Below, one piece after another: positions 1 to 7,766 of a stretch of 64,000 bases of DNA. The notes beneath the pieces are model-generated. The model searched no databases. It was not told the DNA's origin and worked only from the letters and a program-made list of their open reading frames with translations. The first letter of the stretch is position 1, and each line of letters opens with the position of its first letter. Both the position numbers and the translations under genes were made by a program. Source of the DNA: JAJFUI01 sp039698035 (GTDB lineage: Bacteria; Planctomycetota; Planctomycetia; Pirellulales; Thermoguttaceae); NCBI GenBank assembly GCA_039698035.1, contig JBDKSW010000009.1:62001-126000 (forward strand), written 5' to 3'.

Positions 1-113
1 TCCGGGACGAGCGTCTGGAGAGAGGACCAGAGAAACGGCCCGCCGTCGCCCTGGGGCCAGGTTGCCGCGGCCCTTGGCAGGATATAGGATAGGCCGTTTT
101 GCCATTTGCCGAG

Positions 114-1112
114 ATGCCCATGTCTCAGCCGAAGCCGTTGACGCCCACCGCCGATGCTCGCCCCCCGTTTTTCGTGGGAGTTGATCTGGGGGCGACCGCA
201 ATTGTCGCCGGCCTGTTCGATGATGCCGGATGTCCGTTGGCCCGGAGCATTCTTGCCGAAAGGCCTGACCATCGGTCAGAAGGGGCGGCCGATCAGACGG
301 CCAGGGCCGTGGCCGAAGCCCTCCGAAAGGCCGGCCTCGAACCGTCGGCCATCGCCCGGCTCGGAGTTAGCGCGCCTGCCTCGCGGGAGGATGGGCCCGC
401 GATTGCCGCTGGAGTGAATCGACGTTGCGGCCTTCCGGTCACGTTTGCCGACAGCATCGACGCGGCCGCCTATGGCGAGTTCTGGATCGGCGCCGGACGC
501 GGCTTCCACAGCTTGGTGCTTCTGAATCTCGACACGCACATCGACTGCGGCATCATTGTCGATCGCCTGTCGCTCGACGATCAGCATCGCCGCGGCGCGG
601 AATGCGGCCATCTGCTGATTGACAGCTTGCCGACGGCCCGGCTTTGCTGCTGCGGCCAGCGAGGACATTTCAATGCGTATGGCAGCGTCACGGCCGTGAT
701 CGAGCGGGCCCGCGAGGCCGTCGAGGCGGGCCGTGCCAGTCTGCTGCGGACAAACCTGGATGGCGGTCAACCGCTCTCGCTCGAGCTGCTGCGCGAGGCG
801 GCCGACGGCGGAGATCCCTTGGCCTTGGAAATCATCGCTGAAACGGCCCGATCCGTCGCCGTTGGCATCACGTCGCTCTTGCACACGGTCGACCCAAGCG
901 GCGTGCTGCTTGCCGGGCCGTTGACGTTCGGCGGCAGCCCAACCGCGCTCGGACGACGTTTCCTCGGGTGGGTTCGCGAGGAGATTGCCCACAGGGCTTT
1001 CCCGCTGTTGGCCGAGCGGACTGTAATCGACTTTGCCGTGTTGGGTGAAGACGCCCGGCATACGGGCGCCGCTGGCCTCGCAAGAAAGCATTCACTTTCG
1101 GACGTCGCGTGA
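114..1112 (+). CDS. ROK-family sugar-kinase homologue, probably catalytically degenerate
   Basis: The protein (332 aa) has the ROK fold order: an N-terminal phosphate loop GVDLGAT near residue 22, a sugar-binding E-x-G-H motif (GAECGH) near 161-166, and a Cys-rich element CCCGQRGH near 178. ROK proteins are glucokinases and related sugar kinases, or repressors; no helix-turn-helix precedes the fold here. Several key positions are changed. The stretch usually reading ND-x-NAAALGE, whose Asp is the catalytic base, reads ADSIDAAAYGE, with Ser at the Asp position. The second glycine-rich loop (usually GTGIGGG) reads LDTHIDCG. The zinc motif lacks its last Cys and the following Glu is Asn. I infer a non-catalytic or divergent paralogue. 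The open frame begins at a TTG at 99, but ATG 114 or ATG 120 are better starts; no strong ribosome site decides between them. Confidence 0.8.
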   Translation: MPMSQPKPLTPTADARPPFFVGVDLGATAIVAGLFDDAGCPLARSILAERPDHRSEGAADQTARAVAEALRKAGLEPSAIARLGVSAPASREDGPAIAAGVNRRCGLPVTFADSIDAAAYGEFWIGAGRGFHSLVLLNLDTHIDCGIIVDRLSLDDQHRRGAECGHLLIDSLPTARLCCCGQRGHFNAYGSVTAVIERAREAVEAGRASLLRTNLDGGQPLSLELLREAADGGDPLALEIIAETARSVAVGITSLLHTVDPSGVLLAGPLTFGGSPTALGRRFLGWVREEIAHRAFPLLAERTVIDFAVLGEDARHTGAAGLARKHSLSDVA

Positions 1113-1197
1113 ATCGGCGTCGTCCGCTGGCCCTTGGAGAAAGAGGGCTTGGGGGACGGGGCAGGATTGCGCGCAGAAGGCGGTGCGATTTCGGCCG

Positions 1198-1737
1198 CTA
1201 CCGAATGCCCGTGCTCGGATAAATGGGCATCTGGCCATCCGTCGGCCAACCGACTGCGGGGGCTGGCCTGTCGCGGTCGATGGGCGGAAGCCGCCGAACG
1301 CCGCCGCCCAGATCGCCATTGCTGGTTGCGGAGACGGCCGACACGGGCACGAGAGGCTTTTCGGCGTTCGGCAACGACACAGACTCGTTTGCCGCGACCT
1401 TTGGTTTTTCCGCCGGATCCGCCACGGTCGCCGTCGGCTCGGCGATTTCACGGGCCATGTCAGGCACCGGTTTGACGTCCACCTTCGGGATCGGGGCCGC
1501 CGAACGGCCTGTCGCGACGTCCACCGGGCTGTCTTTCTCGGACTTGGCAATATCTGCCGGCAAGTCCGCTGGGGCCGGCAATGCGGTGGGCGCGGTCTGC
1601 GGCGAATCGCCCGACGGAACCGCGGCCAAGGTCGTGCCAACCATGTCCGAGACGACCGGATAACGGATCGTGTTGAAGCCGATCGACCCGGCGGCCAACA
1701 CCAGTCCGGTTATCGTGGCAGCCGCTTTAGGCATCAC
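1198..1737 (-). CDS. Secreted or membrane-anchored Pro/Ala-rich hypothetical protein
   Basis: The 179-aa protein starts with a hydrophobic segment (about residues 5-22) that could be a signal peptide or anchor. A low-complexity region rich in Pro, Ala, Val and Asp follows, and the end (GWPTDGQMPIYPSTGIR) is Tyr/Pro-containing. I recognise no domain. It converges on the ROK gene with an 85-base gap. Composition fits a planctomycete cell-surface or periplasmic protein, but function is unknown. The long open frame on the opposite strand is treated as a shadow because it has neither signal sequence nor recognisable domain. Confidence 0.6.
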   Translation of the reverse strand: MMPKAAATITGLVLAAGSIGFNTIRYPVVSDMVGTTLAAVPSGDSPQTAPTALPAPADLPADIAKSEKDSPVDVATGRSAAPIPKVDVKPVPDMAREIAEPTATVADPAEKPKVAANESVSLPNAEKPLVPVSAVSATSNGDLGGGVRRLPPIDRDRPAPAVGWPTDGQMPIYPSTGIR

Positions 1738-2030
1738 ATCCTCTCCCGATTCGTTTCAACATCCGCTTGCGTGAAAAACCATACACCGTGCCGAGCGTCG
1801 GGCAAGCGGGAACCGGCGTCCTACGGACAAAAGCCCCGTGAGACTTGAAGGCCCAGACCGGTCCGGCAAAGCCTACGGGCCCGTGGCGTTTCTGCGATAA
1901 AAGATGACGAATGAAGGGTGAACGCCAGACGCGACCGGTTCTGCCGAAAAGGAGAGCTCGCGGTCCAGGAATGCATTCGGCGAGCGCTTGCCGCACAATC
2001 CGCTTAAGCCGCTGGCGCGATGGCGACCGC

Positions 2031-2306
2031 TTAGCGATCGGTCTGGGTGGAAGACCGCATATAGGCCTCTTCCGCAAGCCGCGGCAGGTCGATCCCTTGC
2101 TGTTGCAGGTATTGTCGTCGCCGACGTTCTTGGCAGACGGACCCAATGCAAATGAGTGCATAGGCCACGCCGAGGGCGATCATGGCCGCCTTGCAAAGAC
2201 CGCGTTGCGAATCGTGAGGCAACAAGGCGATCGTCGCCGGCAATGCGATGGCAAATAGCACAAGGCCCGTCAACTCGGCGGGATGGTGTTGCCGAGTCGG
2301 CTCCAA
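2031..2306 (-). CDS. Small two-TM protein or 3' part of the interrupted membrane gene
   Basis: This 91-aa frame lies in exactly the same phase as the upstream membrane protein, separated from its TGA stop by 14 sense codons. It has two hydrophobic segments (around residues 14-29 and 40-57) and a basic/amphipathic tail (ERRRRQYLQQQGIDLPRL). The first start codon after the TGA is a TTG at 2306 with no evident ribosome site. The sequence joining the two parts (WSARRPGKIRA) is what one expects after a membrane helix. I think it more likely that this is the C-terminal part of one gene broken by a point mutation than an independent gene. Confidence 0.4.
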   Translation of the reverse strand: MEPTRQHHPAELTGLVLFAIALPATIALLPHDSQRGLCKAAMIALGVAYALICIGSVCQERRRRQYLQQQGIDLPRLAEEAYMRSSTQTDR

Positions 2307-2348
2307 GGTGGCGCGAATCTTGCCAGGCCGCCGAGCGGACCACCGCAG

Positions 2349-3008
2349 TCACCGCCATAGGCCGGCCAACGGGAGCAATAGAAGCAACGTGCCGAGCGCG
2401 CGACGCTCACCCGTTGACAGCCATAGCGCAAGCGGCGTGGCTAGGGTCAGAAAGGTTCCGTACAGAAAACAGAGGTCTGTACCCCGCCGCGAATGCCGAA
2501 TCGCCGCCGTTTGGCCGTCAGCTTCCGAATCGTCGGGCAGATCGAACAGGCCCCAGTGCATCCGCCAAAAGGCGTCCCAACCGTGCTGTGCATTGCGGGG
2601 CAGGCGGAGGCGGAAAAAGCGGATCAGCGTACGTTGCGTCTCACCGCCGTAGTTACTCAGGTCGATCGCCAGTTTTCCGCTCGCCGTGCTGAGTGTCAAG
2701 CGGCTCGGCCGCCATCGGGCCGTTCGCACGTCAACGAACGCGATGCGACGAGTCCGCCAAACACCCTGGGACTCGACGCATGAGTCGGTAACGACGAGCC
2801 GATGGCGTTTGCAGGCCAAAATCAGGTAGACCCCGATCGCCGCGGCCAGTAGCGAGAACGACGCGAACATGGCCGCTGCGCCGAGCGGACTTGAGATCGA
2901 ACGGTCATGACTCGCTACGATTCCGGCGGTCGCCATCGCAACGGCTGCGATCAGATAGACGCCGCCGAACCATAAGAAATTGCGATGATACCGGCACGTG
3001 CTATTCAT
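2349..3008 (-). CDS. Membrane protein with PH-like domain, 5' part of a possibly interrupted gene
   Basis: The 219-aa product has two N-terminal membrane segments (about residues 10-30 and 41-65), then a soluble stretch (about 67-150) resembling bacterial PH-like domains (LVVTDSCVESQG followed by RRIAFVDVRTARW), then two more hydrophobic segments near residues 180-218. It stops at a TGA directly after the last one. The same reading frame resumes after the stop and encodes two further membrane segments in the neighbouring entry. An intact gene would be about 325 codons. The start ATG at 3008 has no obvious ribosome-binding site. It is divergent from tryptophanase. Specific function is unknown. 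Confidence 0.6.
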   Translation of the reverse strand: MNSTCRYHRNFLWFGGVYLIAAVAMATAGIVASHDRSISSPLGAAAMFASFSLLAAAIGVYLILACKRHRLVVTDSCVESQGVWRTRRIAFVDVRTARWRPSRLTLSTASGKLAIDLSNYGGETQRTLIRFFRLRLPRNAQHGWDAFWRMHWGLFDLPDDSEADGQTAAIRHSRRGTDLCFLYGTFLTLATPLALWLSTGERRALGTLLLLLPLAGLWR

Positions 3009-3169
3009 GCTGGGGCCATTTTACTCTTCGGTTTCCACAGTGCAAACGCCGTCGACAAGTGGCAAAAAGCTTGTCGCGACGCCAATTGCATGTCACGCCC
3101 AGCCGAGCTATGCTCAAGGCTTATTTGTCGTTCGGAGTCTTCAGCCCCCTAATTTTCTTTGATAACACC

Positions 3170-4546
3170 GTGAAAACCATCATCGAGCCGTTCCGTATCA
3201 AGTCTGTCGAGCCGATTCGATTTACTACCGCCGAAGAGCGGGAGCATGTCCTGCGTCGCGGCGGATACAACCTGTTCGCCATCCCCGCCGAGGATGTGCT
3301 GATCGACCTGTTGACCGACAGCGGCACCTCGGCCATGAGCGCCGAGCAGTGGGCCGGCATCATGCGGGGCGACGAGTCCTACGCCGGCGCCCGCAGCTTC
3401 TATCGCTTCGAGGACAAAATCCGCGAGCTGACCGGCTTCAAGCACATCATTCCGACCCACCAGGGCCGCGCGTCCGAGCGAATCCTGTTCTCGATCGTCG
3501 GCGGGCAGGGGAAGCACGTGCCCAACAACGCCCACTTCGACACGACGCGGGCAAACGTCGAGTTCTCCGGCGCCGAGGCCGACGATCTGCCGACGGCCGA
3601 GGGCATCGACCCCGACGTGATCGCCGACTTCAAGGGCAACATGAACACCGAGGCCCTGCGCCAGTACATCGCCAAGGTGGGCGTTGCGAACATCCCGCTT
3701 TGCATGATCACCGTCACGAATAACTCAGGGGGCGGCCAGCCCGTCTCGATGGCGAACATCCGCGAGACAAGCCGCATCTGCCGCGAGGCCGGCATCCCGT
3801 TCTTCCTCGACGCCTGCCGCTTCGCCGAAAATGCCTATTTCATCAAGCTCCGCGAGCCCGGCTATGCCGACCGCTCGGTCAGGAGCATCGTGCAGGAGAT
3901 GTTTTCGTATGCCGACGGCTGCACGATGAGCGCGAAGAAGGACGCCATCGTCAACATCGGCGGATTTATCGCCATGAACGACGACGCGCTGGCCCTGAAG
4001 GCGCGCAACTTGCTCGTCGTCACCGAAGGTTTCCCGACCTACGGCGGGCTGGCCGGCCGAGACCTCGAGGCCATTGCCATCGGACTTGAAGAGGTTCTGG
4101 ACGAGCATTACTTGCAATACCGCATTCGCTCGACCGCCTATCTCGGCGAGCGGATTACGGCCGCTGGCGTGCCGATTCTCCAGCCGCCCGGCGGTCACGC
4201 AATCTACATCAACGCGAAGAAGTTCCTGCCGCACATTCCAGCCGAGCAGTTTCCCGGCCAGTCGCTGGCCGTCGAGCTGTTCCGGCACGGCGGCATTCGG
4301 TCCTGCGAGATCGGCAGCGTGATGTTCAGTCGCTACGACGCCTCTGGCAAGTTCATTCCGGCCGCGATGGAGCTGGTGCGATTGGCTATTCCGCGTCGCG
4401 TCTATACGCAGAGCCACATCGACTACGTGATCGAAGTGATCGTCGAGGTGTACCAGAACCGCGACAAGATTCCCGGGTATCGGATCGTCGAGGAGCCGCC
4501 CATGCTGCGGCACTTTACGGCCCGGTTCGAGCCGATCGTCAAATAG
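3170..4546 (+). CDS. tnaA: Tryptophanase (tryptophan indole-lyase)
   Basis: PLP-dependent beta-eliminating lyase of the tryptophanase / tyrosine phenol-lyase family; the predicted reaction is tryptophan to indole, pyruvate and ammonia. Family landmarks are EPFRIK at the N-terminus, DLLTDSGT, THQGR, GGQPVS, the PLP-lysine block MSAKKDA, EGFPTYGG and LRHFTARF at the end. Residues that separate the two enzymes favour tryptophanase: Asp in FDTT (Thr in tyrosine phenol-lyase), Ile in GIRSCEIG (Arg in tyrosine phenol-lyase) and His in LRHFTA (Phe in tyrosine phenol-lyase). Elsewhere the sequence looks closer to the phenol-lyase, so a bench assay would matter. Start: GTG at 3170 places EPFRIK where the family begins (458 aa); an in-frame ATG at 3110 adds 20 hydrophobic residues. 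The frame stays open further upstream but overlaps the divergent gene. Confidence 0.88.
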   Translation: MKTIIEPFRIKSVEPIRFTTAEEREHVLRRGGYNLFAIPAEDVLIDLLTDSGTSAMSAEQWAGIMRGDESYAGARSFYRFEDKIRELTGFKHIIPTHQGRASERILFSIVGGQGKHVPNNAHFDTTRANVEFSGAEADDLPTAEGIDPDVIADFKGNMNTEALRQYIAKVGVANIPLCMITVTNNSGGGQPVSMANIRETSRICREAGIPFFLDACRFAENAYFIKLREPGYADRSVRSIVQEMFSYADGCTMSAKKDAIVNIGGFIAMNDDALALKARNLLVVTEGFPTYGGLAGRDLEAIAIGLEEVLDEHYLQYRIRSTAYLGERITAAGVPILQPPGGHAIYINAKKFLPHIPAEQFPGQSLAVELFRHGGIRSCEIGSVMFSRYDASGKFIPAAMELVRLAIPRRVYTQSHIDYVIEVIVEVYQNRDKIPGYRIVEEPPMLRHFTARFEPIVK

Positions 4547-4607
4547 CCGCCGCCGGCCCGCGCAACCTGCCTTTCGCGGTCCGCGCCGAGGGGTGACACG
4601 GGATCCG

Positions 4608-6266
4608 TCAGGGCTCCAGCCCGTAGGACGTGATCCCGCCCGACAAGTTCCGCACGCGGAATCCGTGTTGGCTGAGCAGCCGCACGGCATAGTACGAGTT
4701 TTGGCCCACATTGCAGTGGACCCAGATCTCGCAATCGCGGGGCAGTTCGTCGAGTCGCGCTCGGAGTTCGCCCATCGGAATGCGGATCGTTCCTGGGATC
4801 GCGTGTGCCGCTACGTCTGTCGCCGGACGCACGTCGAGGGTCACCGGCGCGTTGCCCTCGGCATTGCGCCGTTTCCACTCGGACCAGTGACCGAGCCGCA
4901 CGTCGCCGCGCAGAACGTTGGACGCTACGAAGCCGGCCATGTTCACGGCGTCTTTGGCCGCGCCATATTGCGGAGCGTAGCACAGTTCGGCCTCTTCCAG
5001 ATCGAACACCGTGGCGTCCTTCTGGATGGCCAGGGCAATCACGTCGATTCGCTTCTCGACGCCCCGACGCCCGACCGCCTGGGCCCCAAGCAGGCGGCCT
5101 GAGTCCGGTGCAAAAAGCAGCTTCAGGTGAATCCGCTCCGCGCCGGGATAGTAGGAGGCATGGTCGAAGGCGTGCGTGATCGATTTCTCGAACGGGACGC
5201 CCGCCCGACGGAGCGACTTCTCCGTGGCGCCCGTCATGGCCAATGTCCAGTCGAAGACGCCGACGACGGCCGTCCCCTGGGTGCCGCGATAGCGCGACGG
5301 GCGGCCACGGATCGCGTCGGCGGCAATTCGCCCTTGGCGGTTCGCTGGTCCCGCTAGCGGCATCAGCGCCGGCAAGCCCGTCACGAAGTCTGGCACTTCG
5401 ACCGCATCGCCCACGGCGAAGATGGCCGGATCGCTGGTGCGCATCTGGTCGTCCACTCGGATGCCGCCCGTCGAGCCGATCGCGAGCCCCGCGTCCTTCG
5501 CAAGCCGCACGTCGGGCCGAACGCCGACGGCCAAGATCACCAGGTCGCCCACAAAACGGTTGCCCCGCCGGTCGACCACGGCGATCGCGCCCTCCTCGGC
5601 CGGCTCGAACGCCGCAACCGCATGGCCAAGCTGCAGGTCAACGTTCTGCCGACTCAGTTCGCGTTGGACGGGCGTGACCATCTCGGCGTCCATCGGCGGC
5701 ATCACTTGGCCCATCATCTCGATCAGGGTGACGCCCATCCCCCGGCGTGCCAGGTTCTCGACCATTTCGAGGCCGATGTAGCCCCCGCCGACGACCACCG
5801 CGCGCGTCGGCTTTCGCTGCTCGATCCAATCGTGGATTCGATCGGCGTCGCCCAGATCGCGGACCGTGAAGATGCCCGGCAGGTCGATCCCGGGCAGCGG
5901 CGGCCGAACGGGCGTTGCACCTGTGGACAGAACCAGAACGTCATACGGCTCGCGGCCGACCTTGCCCGTCAGAAGGTCCACCACCTCGACCTGCTGATTC
6001 TTGCGGTCGATGTTGCGCACCTCGTGCCGCACGCGGACGTCGATGTTGAAGATGTTGCGAAAACGCTCGGGCGTCGAGACGAGCAGCTTGCGACGCTCGG
6101 CAATCGCGCCGCCCAGATAGTAGGGCAGCCCGCAATTGGCGAACGAAACGTCGGCCCCTCGCTCGAAGACGACGATCTCCGCGGTTTCGTCCAGACGGCG
6201 CAGACGCGCCGCGCACGAAGCGCCGCCCGCGACGCCGCCGACAATCAGAGTGCGCTGGTGTGCCAT
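4608..6266 (-). CDS. CoA-disulfide reductase with C-terminal rhodanese domain
   Basis: A 552-aa flavoprotein of the pyridine-nucleotide disulfide oxidoreductase class. The FAD-binding GGVAGG motif is at about residues 10-15. The single redox cysteine lies in SFANCGLPYY (Cys45), as in CoA disulfide reductases and NADH oxidase/polysulfide reductases. A second Rossmann motif, VVVGGGYIGLEM, lies near 160, and the FAD signature AIFAVGDAVEV follows. The last 100 residues form a rhodanese domain with catalytic Cys near 518 (HCNVGQNSYYA). The fusion is the known CoADR-Rhd architecture, tied to CoA thiol redox balance or sulfane-sulfur/polysulfide reduction. It converges with tryptophanase across a 61-base gap. 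Confidence 0.9.
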   Translation of the reverse strand: MAHQRTLIVGGVAGGASCAARLRRLDETAEIVVFERGADVSFANCGLPYYLGGAIAERRKLLVSTPERFRNIFNIDVRVRHEVRNIDRKNQQVEVVDLLTGKVGREPYDVLVLSTGATPVRPPLPGIDLPGIFTVRDLGDADRIHDWIEQRKPTRAVVVGGGYIGLEMVENLARRGMGVTLIEMMGQVMPPMDAEMVTPVQRELSRQNVDLQLGHAVAAFEPAEEGAIAVVDRRGNRFVGDLVILAVGVRPDVRLAKDAGLAIGSTGGIRVDDQMRTSDPAIFAVGDAVEVPDFVTGLPALMPLAGPANRQGRIAADAIRGRPSRYRGTQGTAVVGVFDWTLAMTGATEKSLRRAGVPFEKSITHAFDHASYYPGAERIHLKLLFAPDSGRLLGAQAVGRRGVEKRIDVIALAIQKDATVFDLEEAELCYAPQYGAAKDAVNMAGFVASNVLRGDVRLGHWSEWKRRNAEGNAPVTLDVRPATDVAAHAIPGTIRIPMGELRARLDELPRDCEIWVHCNVGQNSYYAVRLLSQHGFRVRNLSGGITSYGLEP

Positions 6267-6382
6267 GACTTTGGAAATGTGCCGGATAGTTGCCGTGTGC
6301 CCTTGGTCGCAGTGTACCAGAGTTGCCGCGACGGGTCACGGCGGAAATCGGCTCGCACTCCACGTGGCGGCGTTGATCGCAT

Positions 6383-6411
6383 TTGCACGCCGGGCCCGTT
6401 TTCGCTAACAT
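6383..6411 (+). promoter_or_regulatory. Candidate sigma70-type promoter for the LRR gene
   Basis: TTGCAC (6383-6388) and TAACAT (6406-6411) are separated by 17 bases, about 55 bases upstream of the ATG. Both hexamers match the consensus only partly, so this is a weak call. Confidence 0.3.
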
Positions 6412-6467
6412 AGGACCATCAGATCAGGTCCCGCCTCTTCGGCCAACAAAAACACGGAGTCCCCGCC

Positions 6468-7721
6468 ATGCCGAAACATCTGACCAGCCTGCTTGTCGTA
6501 ATTGCCGCTTTCTGCCAATTTGTCCCCGATCTGCAGGCGGCCGACGCCGCCGCCGCAATCCGGCGAGTTGCCGAGCTTGGCGGCGCCGTTCGCTATGACG
6601 CTAAGAAACGCCCGATCGCCGTGGACTTGTTGGAATGTCAAACGACGGACGCTGACATCCAACTGCTCGGCGAACTTCGCGACCTGCGAGAATTGGCCCT
6701 CTGGGGCGCGAAAATCCACGACGCGGGCGTTCAACAGTTGGTCGCCTTCTCGAACCTGACGGGGCTCGTCCTCGAAAACACCGAGGTGACTGATGTGGGG
6801 CTCAAAGTCCTCGAAAAGCTTCCGCTGTTGAAATCCCTCAATCTCCGACGCAGCACGTACGTGACCGACGCCGGACTGACCGTCTTGAAAAAGCTTCCGA
6901 ACTTGCAGTCGCTCTCGCTGCTTTACAACAACATCGGCGATGCCGGACTGGCCAACGTTAAGGGGCTTAACAAGCTCAAATCGCTCGACCTTCGCGGCTG
7001 CATGCAGGTCGATGACGACGGGTTGGCCGAAATCAAGGAACTCCGCAATCTCAGAAGCCTCAAGCTTCGCAATACGATCACCGACGCTGGCTTGGCCCAA
7101 CTGGCCGGAATGACCGAGCTGACGACGCTCTCCATCGAGGACGCTCCGATCACCGACGACGGGCTCGAACTGCTCGAAAAGCTCACGAAGCTCGAAGCTC
7201 TGAGCATCTTCCGTTGCTACAATCTTAGCGACAGCGGCTTTAGCCACATGAAAGGGCTTGACCGCTTGAAGCAACTTTCGGTGCGCGACACGGCCATCAG
7301 CGGCGCGGGCTTGGCCCAGCTCGTCGGCGCCAAACAACTGCGGCGGCTCGACCTCAGCGAAACGCAAGCCGACGATCAGGCCATGCAACACGTCGCCGCG
7401 ATGGCCAACCTGCAGCGGCTCGACCTCTGGCACACGCGAGTCACCGACGCCGGCCTCGCACGCCTCGTCGGCCTCAAGCAGCTCAAGCAACTCGACCTGA
7501 ATGACACCGAAATCACCGACGCGGGCCTTGTCGAGATCGGTAAAATGTCGCAGCTCGAAACGCTCAACCTGTCTCTGACGAAAATCACCGGGGCCGGGCT
7601 GGACCACTTGATGGGTCTTAAGAACCTGGCATCGCTGAGCGTCGTCCAGACCAAAGTCGGCGAAGAGGCCGTCGCCAAGTTGCGACAGGCTTTGCCAGCC
7701 TGCAAAGTGAAGCGGATGTAA
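6468..7721 (+). CDS. Secreted leucine-rich-repeat protein
   Basis: A 417-aa protein with an N-terminal signal peptide (hydrophobic core about residues 6-18, likely cleavage near the QAAD at 23-26). About fourteen leucine-rich repeats of 23-25 residues follow, filling residues 60-410. The repeat unit follows L-x-x-L-x-L-x-x-T-x-I/V-T-D-A-G-L, the cysteine-free form of the F-box/ribonuclease-inhibitor class common in planctomycetes. It is predicted to be a protein-binding horseshoe outside the cytoplasm; partner unknown. The antiporter gene follows on the same strand 45 bases downstream. The antisense strand is open for 464 codons here, an artefact of the regular repeats and high GC. Confidence 0.85.
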   Translation: MPKHLTSLLVVIAAFCQFVPDLQAADAAAAIRRVAELGGAVRYDAKKRPIAVDLLECQTTDADIQLLGELRDLRELALWGAKIHDAGVQQLVAFSNLTGLVLENTEVTDVGLKVLEKLPLLKSLNLRRSTYVTDAGLTVLKKLPNLQSLSLLYNNIGDAGLANVKGLNKLKSLDLRGCMQVDDDGLAEIKELRNLRSLKLRNTITDAGLAQLAGMTELTTLSIEDAPITDDGLELLEKLTKLEALSIFRCYNLSDSGFSHMKGLDRLKQLSVRDTAISGAGLAQLVGAKQLRRLDLSETQADDQAMQHVAAMANLQRLDLWHTRVTDAGLARLVGLKQLKQLDLNDTEITDAGLVEIGKMSQLETLNLSLTKITGAGLDHLMGLKNLASLSVVQTKVGEEAVAKLRQALPACKVKRM

Positions 7722-7766
7722 GTTCGCGGGTGCGAACTGCGGCAATTTTGGCAGCAGGGATGGAAA

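Noticed and set aside
2891..3169. A 93-residue N-terminal extension of tryptophanase
   Set aside because: It overlaps the divergent membrane gene and has no similarity to the family; alignment starts at EPFRIK. I also looked for a TnaC-like leader peptide and saw none.
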